From: Paracoccaceae bacterium
GTDB taxonomy: Bacteria > Pseudomonadota > Alphaproteobacteria > Rhodobacterales > Rhodobacteraceae
Assembly: GCA_013214575.1 (NCBI GenBank)
Contig: JABSSD010000002.1
Span: 62,001 to 126,000, forward strand
DNA: 64,000 bases
Direction: 5' to 3'
Shown here: positions 59,570 to 64,000 of the stretch, in pieces
Layout: every line of letters starts with the position of its first letter
How positions within the stretch are numbered: position 1 is the stretch's first letter
Notes under the pieces: model-generated
Database searches by the model: none
Told to the model about the DNA's origin: nothing
The model's input: only the letters and a program-made list of their open reading frames with translations
Translations under genes and position numbers: made by a program

Positions 59570-59761
59570 AAAGAATTGGGTACATATCTGCTTAGGCAGA
59601 TATGTTTTGGGACGCGGTATGGTTGAGCGCGGTCATCATGGTTCTTGTAGAATAGGCCTCTTCATTTTGCCCGTCAATATAGAAGACGTTTAGCCGGACC
59701 GTCGCGTGAAGCAGAGAAAAATCTTCGAAATACTCCCAGACTTGTGTGTCGCCCACTCAGA

Positions 59762-60934
59762 CTAAGGGCATACAAATTGTGACCATTTCAGCATTAGCGC
59801 CCGCCTAGGGGCCAATAAGTCCGAACGATGATACGACCGTTCAACTGTGCCGCCTACAACATGTGACAACGATGTTTCTGCGACTTGCCATGTACCTGCC
59901 TCTGTCTCTCGCGTCCAATCTTTGAAGCTGCTTCTGAAGCCGTGTGGGCGGCCTTCTTCGCCCATTTCGTTGAGAACTTTTAAGAGTGCATTCCCATGGA
60001 TGGCTTTGTTCCGGTGCCCAGGGAAGAGGAAACCATTTTTACTGCGCCTTCGACAGTCTTCAGCAATTCGAAGTGCTTCTAGAGAAAGAGGAATGCGAAC
60101 TTCCTTGGTCTTGCCCTCTCTGCCCTTGATGCGCAGGGGGGGGACTGTCCAAACATCGTTTTCGATTTCTGAGAACTGAGCCCCGCAGATACTGGCAGCG
60201 CGTGCTGCTGTTAGGATCAGAAAACGTAGTGCGAGATGACTCGATGTTTTCTTATGTAGGCGCCCGTAGACAGAAGGCACATCTTCCCAGGGCGTGGCCT
60301 CAATATGCCTTGTCACGTGGCTTTGGGCCCCGAGTTGCTCCGTAGCCTTATTTACGATTTGGGGATCAACTGTGCACTCATGTAAATGACAGTGCTTGAG
60401 AACGAGTCGTGTCCTTTGCGCGACTTTCTCCGAAGTTGGCACTTTGGATTTCCATAAAGGAGCCAGTACTCTCTTGATGTCCGCTACCGTAAGCGTCGAG
60501 ACGCGCCGCTTGCCTAATTTCGGGATAACATGAACATCCAATGGGGACCGCCACCGCCCCGCTTTTCCTCCCCTTTTTAGGTCGTCTTTGTTGTTTTCGA
60601 GCCAGTGGTCAATCGCTTTGGCAACGGTCGGGTCATATTTGTTCTGTTGGAAATTTTCCTTCGCCCGTTCTTCGTCTCGAGCCGAGATGGGGTCAATGCC
60701 GCGGTTTTTCTTTCTTTCCCATGCATCCCTCTGACTACGAGCATCGGCAAGGCCAATTGAAGGATAAGTCCCAAGGCCCATGTCCCTTCGGTTTCCGATC
60801 AGGCAATAACGATAGATCCATTTTCCCCGGTTTTTCCCATACATCTGAAGTTGTAGGCCGCCACCGTCATACAACACTCCGATTTCGGTATTCTTGATTT
60901 TTGTTACACTTAGTTTGTGCCTTGCTCTACTCAT
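59762..60934 (-). CDS. P4-type tyrosine integrase (DUF4102 N-terminus), element 2
   Basis: 'KIKNTEIGVLYDGGGLQLQMYGKNRGKWIYRYCLIGNRRDMGLGTYPSIGLADAR'; catalytic 'GRPHGFRSSFKDWT', 'LSHVVGGTVERSYHRSD'; M at 60934 preferred over 61009. Confidence 0.9.
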   Translation of the reverse strand: MSRARHKLSVTKIKNTEIGVLYDGGGLQLQMYGKNRGKWIYRYCLIGNRRDMGLGTYPSIGLADARSQRDAWERKKNRGIDPISARDEERAKENFQQNKYDPTVAKAIDHWLENNKDDLKRGGKAGRWRSPLDVHVIPKLGKRRVSTLTVADIKRVLAPLWKSKVPTSEKVAQRTRLVLKHCHLHECTVDPQIVNKATEQLGAQSHVTRHIEATPWEDVPSVYGRLHKKTSSHLALRFLILTAARAASICGAQFSEIENDVWTVPPLRIKGREGKTKEVRIPLSLEALRIAEDCRRRSKNGFLFPGHRNKAIHGNALLKVLNEMGEEGRPHGFRSSFKDWTRETEAGTWQVAETSLSHVVGGTVERSYHRSDLLAPRRALMLKWSQFVCP

Positions 60935-60946
60935 AGATATTTCTCT

Positions 60947-60967
60947 GGCCCCACAATTAGCCCCACA
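60947..60967 (+). promoter_or_regulatory. Putative integrase arm-type sites (element 2, right): GGCCCCACA, AGCCCCACA
   Basis: Same motif and 12-bp spacing as 47586-47607; just upstream of the likely integrase start. Confidence 0.6.
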
Positions 60968-61039
60968 CTTAGCATGCAATTCTGTGCATCTTGTCGCGAC
61001 TGGCTGCAACGGTCATGTATGTAACCTATTGAAAATAAA

Positions 61040-61753
61040 CTATTCATGCGTTGCTCCGCGACAGTCTGCAGCACCAAGTGTGTCTTCTCGACCGCACCAA
61101 AATCCAATTGATAACATTGGATGAAATACCCTAAACTTAAGTTTAGGCCCCACTCTGGCCCCCACTTTAAACGTCGCTTGGCGGCGTATACAATGTGTCG
61201 ATCCGTGCGCCGGAAAGACCGGGCGCGCAGCCTTGTAGGGAAAAACCTTTTTGATCAGCCCATCGCGCACCATCTTATAGAAGGTGTCCTTCTGAAGGGT
61301 CCACCGCGGTGAACGGATCGCCTCAACCCCGGTTGCGAAGTGCCAGGGCTGAACCGGCTGGGTTGGTGGCTGATCGTTATCGACCCGCTCTTTTGCATGT
61401 CGATGCATCACGGGGTTTTCGACGGCGACACGGGGGATGTGTGGTACGTTCCAAATCGCTGAGAGCAGCTTCACCCCGTCATCCAGCTCATTCCACATGT
61501 CATCTAAGCTGCGCCCAGTTGGTGGACTTGCAAGCCAGCGCACTCCGCTGTTGCACAGGCGCGTGATGGGTGGATGCATAACCGCCATCAGATCCCAGTC
61601 ATTCTGCATGATATCGAGGATGTCTCCTTGAATGTGACGATTGGTCGGCCGGTCGGCTGCCAGTTGGTCGCAGGACCAAGCGTGGTGACCAGAGGCCAGA
61701 AAGGCATCACGGACGATCCCGCTGGTTTCACATCCAATGAGTATTCCTGCCAT
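61040..61753 (-). CDS. Phage-type protein resembling DNA methyltransferase-like family (C-terminus runs through att)
   Basis: 'GCETSGIVRDAFLASGHHAWSCDQLAADRPTNRHIQGDI', 'HPPITRLCNSGVRWL', 'VAVENPVMHRHAK'; the 3' end crosses att copy 3. Confidence 0.5.
   Translation of the reverse strand: MAGILIGCETSGIVRDAFLASGHHAWSCDQLAADRPTNRHIQGDILDIMQNDWDLMAVMHPPITRLCNSGVRWLASPPTGRSLDDMWNELDDGVKLLSAIWNVPHIPRVAVENPVMHRHAKERVDNDQPPTQPVQPWHFATGVEAIRSPRWTLQKDTFYKMVRDGLIKKVFPYKAARPVFPAHGSTHCIRRQATFKVGARVGPKLKFRVFHPMLSIGFWCGREDTLGAADCRGATHE
61082..61099 (+). repeat. att site, copy 3 (junction of elements 2 and 3), GTCTTCTCGACCGCACCA
   Basis: 18-bp exact match to the 3' part of the tRNA-Leu att repeats. Confidence 0.87.
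61145..61166 (+). promoter_or_regulatory. Putative integrase arm-type sites (element 3, left): AGGCCCCACT, TGGCCCCCACT
   Basis: Related to the element 2 motif and at a similar distance (about 47 bp) downstream of the att copy. Confidence 0.45.
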
Positions 61754-62031
61754 GCTACGTGTTTCCTTTGGCAGGTTGGTGGGGCGCGGCTATTTCAGCT
61801 GACTCAGTGCTGGGCAGGCGGTGTTCAATCAGGTGCGCTGCGCGCAGGCGGCTGGTGTATTCTTCTGGCTACTACGCAACGTTGCGGGCCGTTTCAATGA
61901 TCATTTTTTGTTGAGCAGACATCTAATTCTCGTTCATTTTGCAACCCCGCTGGGTACGCGTTTTTCGTATCGGTCGCGCTTGTCTTGCGTGAATTTGAAC
62001 TGGGTGTTCACACCCTTGGTTTGGTGGCGTG

Positions 62032-62328
62032 TTAGTCGAGGTGCTTCAGTATCTCTTGAAGAACCTCGGAGGGCAGTCGAGCGGGATCTCCGCCGAGGAT
62101 GAAATTATAGTCGACCTGGAATGCAGAAAGAAAATAGGTCATTAACTGCACTGATGGTGAGCCAGCTTGTTCTTGCGAACGAAATGTCGTGTATTTAATG
62201 CCCGCAGCTGAGGCGAGCTCTTTTTGGCTGAAACTCGACATCATGCGGGCCGCAACTAGGCGTTGATGAATGGCCTCAGGGGAGGTGTCTCCGCGGCGGC
62301 AGCGTTTTTCGATCTCTAAATAGTCCAT
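62032..62328 (-). CDS. XRE-family HTH phage-repressor-like protein
   Basis: 'AARMMSSFSQKELASAAGIKYTTFRSQEQAGSPSVQLMTYFLSAFQVD'. Confidence 0.75.
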   Translation of the reverse strand: MDYLEIEKRCRRGDTSPEAIHQRLVAARMMSSFSQKELASAAGIKYTTFRSQEQAGSPSVQLMTYFLSAFQVDYNFILGGDPARLPSEVLQEILKHLD

Positions 62329-62415
62329 GGTAATGTATCCGTCAAAATTCGATTTATTCGCACTAATTTTCAGTCACACTGATGAAAATGCGAAAATATC
62401 GTATTGCCAACCTGC

Positions 62416-62649
62416 ATGACCACTCGAAATTTGATCCAAACGCCGGGCGGTTGCCGCGCCGTAGCCACGCGTCTTAACAAAAAACCGACCACTGTGCACA
62501 GGCACATGCAGGAGGGTGTTATCCCTGCTTCCTGGTCTGACGCGCTGTGCCGGATGGCCCGGGAACAGGGGATAGAAGAGCCACCGCGCTCGATGTTCTC
62601 TTTTTTCCAAGTCGCGCCTGACGAAGCAAAGGGGAGGGACGCAGCATGA
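62416..62649 (+). CDS. Small Cro-like/HTH phage protein
   Basis: 'GGCRAVATRLNKKPTTVHRHMQEGVIPASWSDALCRMARE'; divergent from the XRE repressor. Confidence 0.55.
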   Translation: MTTRNLIQTPGGCRAVATRLNKKPTTVHRHMQEGVIPASWSDALCRMAREQGIEEPPRSMFSFFQVAPDEAKGRDAA

Positions 62650-62849
62650 GCCGTCCTCGCCCGACCTTTGGTCCTCGCCCGTTTCCACAGTCCACGAGAC
62701 GTGGCGCTGGTTGCGATGTGAGCTTTCAAACAGCGCTGAACTGGTGGGGAGCGGTTCCCTCACCAGCCAGCCACATTGCCTTGCTGGTGATCCTGACTGA
62801 TCCGGGTGCGCCTGCATTTTTTGCGCAAGCGAGGGAGAGGGCAGCATGA
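62646..62849 (+). CDS. Small phage hypothetical protein
   Basis: 67 aa ORF overlapping the upstream stop by 4 nt. Confidence 0.4.
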   Translation: MSRPRPTFGPRPFPQSTRRGAGCDVSFQTALNWWGAVPSPASHIALLVILTDPGAPAFFAQARERAA

Positions 62850-62933
62850 GTATTGAACTCTACTCGCTGATCAGGCGCCGTCTTGTCGCTCCCTTCGACC
62901 CGGGCATCTCCTGCACCCCTATCGGTGCAGGAG

Positions 62934-63335
62934 ATGCACCCAAACCATCCTTTTAACCATTATAGAACCTTATGTCCGGCTGACGCCGACCACACACAAG
63001 ACTTAGATTTTGATTTTCAGGGATTCATTTCCAAGTTCTCGAGTGCCTATCCCCGAATGGGCGCCGCCGAGAAAACCGAGGATGAACTGCGTACCGCGCT
63101 GGGCGAGGGGGCTGACCCGCTGGAAGTGCTGGCAGGGGCCAAAGCCTATGCGGTTGAGCAGGAAGGCAACAAGCCTCGGTTCATCCTCTATTCCGAAAAC
63201 TGGCTGAAACAGAAACGCGGGCGCCAGCATGTCACGAAACCCAAAGAGCCAGTGGATCCAAAGAAGATCGTTGAAGCCCGAGCCAAGACCATCCTGGAAG
63301 GCATCCGATACAGCTTACCGGGTGACGGCCAGTGA
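62934..63335 (+). CDS. Phage early-region hypothetical protein
   Basis: M at 62934 directly preceded by GCAGGAG; 'EDELRTALGEGADPLEVLAGAKAYAVEQEGNKPRFILYSENWLKQ'. Confidence 0.6.
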   Translation: MHPNHPFNHYRTLCPADADHTQDLDFDFQGFISKFSSAYPRMGAAEKTEDELRTALGEGADPLEVLAGAKAYAVEQEGNKPRFILYSENWLKQKRGRQHVTKPKEPVDPKKIVEARAKTILEGIRYSLPGDGQ

Positions 63336-63480
63336 GTTGCGCCAGTTCATCGAACGCCTTGAGCGCCTGGAGGCTGAAAAGAAAGATCTCGGCGATCAAA
63401 TGAAAGAGGTGTTCGCCGAAGCCAAAGGCCGCGGCTACGACACCAAGCTGCTGGCCCTGGCCGCCCAGCGCGCAGGGTGA
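63322..63480 (+). CDS. GapR/DUF2312-like protein, apparently short at the C-terminus
   Basis: From GTG at 63322: 'VTASELRQFIERLERLEAEKKDLGDQMKEVFAEAKGRGYDTKLLALAAQRAG*'. Confidence 0.6.
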   Translation: MTASELRQFIERLERLEAEKKDLGDQMKEVFAEAKGRGYDTKLLALAAQRAG

Positions 63481-63541
63481 TGTCTAGGAGCGCGCGAAGT
63501 TGCTTGATTTCTTCCCGCTGCTCTTGCACGACACCCATGCT

Positions 63542-63958
63542 TTAGCCCTTTGCCCGGGTGATCAGGATCTCTATTCCCTGCGCCGACAGAATAGCCTTTA
63601 TCAGCTTGAACTTTTCGGTTTCGTGGCCTTTGCGACCCTCGACCACCATGGTGCCCAGCGCATTATCGGCATAGACAAAGTCGGCACTGTAGATCCGCTG
63701 CTGGCACCCGCTGTCTGTCAGAACTGGACCGTCGCGAGTGATCAGGCCGATATCTACCTGACGGCGCAACCCGCAGATATCACCTGCCTCCTGTAGCAAC
63801 AGTAATTCCTGCCAGCGCCGGGCCTCTGTCTTGCTGTCAAAGGTTATCCCGTCCACCTCGGTGCGCTTGGTGCGCCTCGCCCTGCGGCGGTCCTCTGGTT
63901 GGCCGGCTGTTTTGGACTGCCCGTACTGCTGTGCTGTCATCCGCTCTGTCATGCTCAC
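63542..63958 (-). CDS. DUF1064 phage protein
   Basis: 'VDGITFDSKTEARRWQELLLLQEAGDICGLRRQVDIGLI...YSADFVYADNALGTMVVEGRKGHETEKFKLIKAILSAQG'. Confidence 0.8.
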   Translation of the reverse strand: MSMTERMTAQQYGQSKTAGQPEDRRRARRTKRTEVDGITFDSKTEARRWQELLLLQEAGDICGLRRQVDIGLITRDGPVLTDSGCQQRIYSADFVYADNALGTMVVEGRKGHETEKFKLIKAILSAQGIEILITRAKG

Positions 63959-64000
63959 ATGCCCAACGCTTCTTTATACATTTCCAGAACCGCCTCTTCC

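Overview
This looks like a Rhodobacteraceae (Roseobacter-type) chromosome segment with two distinct parts. About 0-21.8 kb is ordinary core genome: a GntR regulator, an ArsR regulator with an AHSA1/SRPBCC protein, class III (glutathione-dependent formaldehyde) alcohol dehydrogenase, a Cu+ P-type ATPase with a CueR-like MerR regulator, a BKACE-type enzyme, a complete branched-chain amino-acid ABC transporter (liv) with an AMP-ligase, a SARP-like regulator, cytochrome c oxidase subunit I, a HIT protein, an alpha/beta hydrolase and lipB. From a tRNA-Leu(GAG) gene at 21914-21999 onward the window is accessory DNA. The 3' end of that tRNA recurs at 47509-47533 (25 bp exact) and at 61082-61099 (18 bp exact core). 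This delimits three tandem integrated elements. Element 1 (about 22.0-47.5 kb) has its integrase at the left end, then a primase-helicase, a candidate ADP-ribosyltransferase, a TPR/NUDIX/histidine-phosphatase plus NagA/hexapeptide-acyltransferase cassette, a serine recombinase, a Gabija-like GajA/GajB pair, a DUF262-DUF1524 GmrSD-like protein with a candidate C-terminal HEPN region, and an EEP-family nuclease. Element 2 (about 47.5-61.1 kb) has an excisionase-like HTH protein, an 11-bp iteron array, a Rep_1-like HUH Rep, a split HipA-like system with a HIRAN domain, a serine recombinase, two secreted coiled-coil proteins, an AAA+ ATPase, a tRNA-like sequence and a P4-type integrase at its right end. 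Element 3 (from 61.1 kb past the window end) is the start of a prophage-like element. The most noteworthy structures are the tandem att architecture with two families of putative integrase arm sites, a three-copy repeat made of serine-recombinase 3' remnants between the defence cargo modules, and several gene modules that may be undescribed. All family assignments come from reading motifs by eye; no database search was run.
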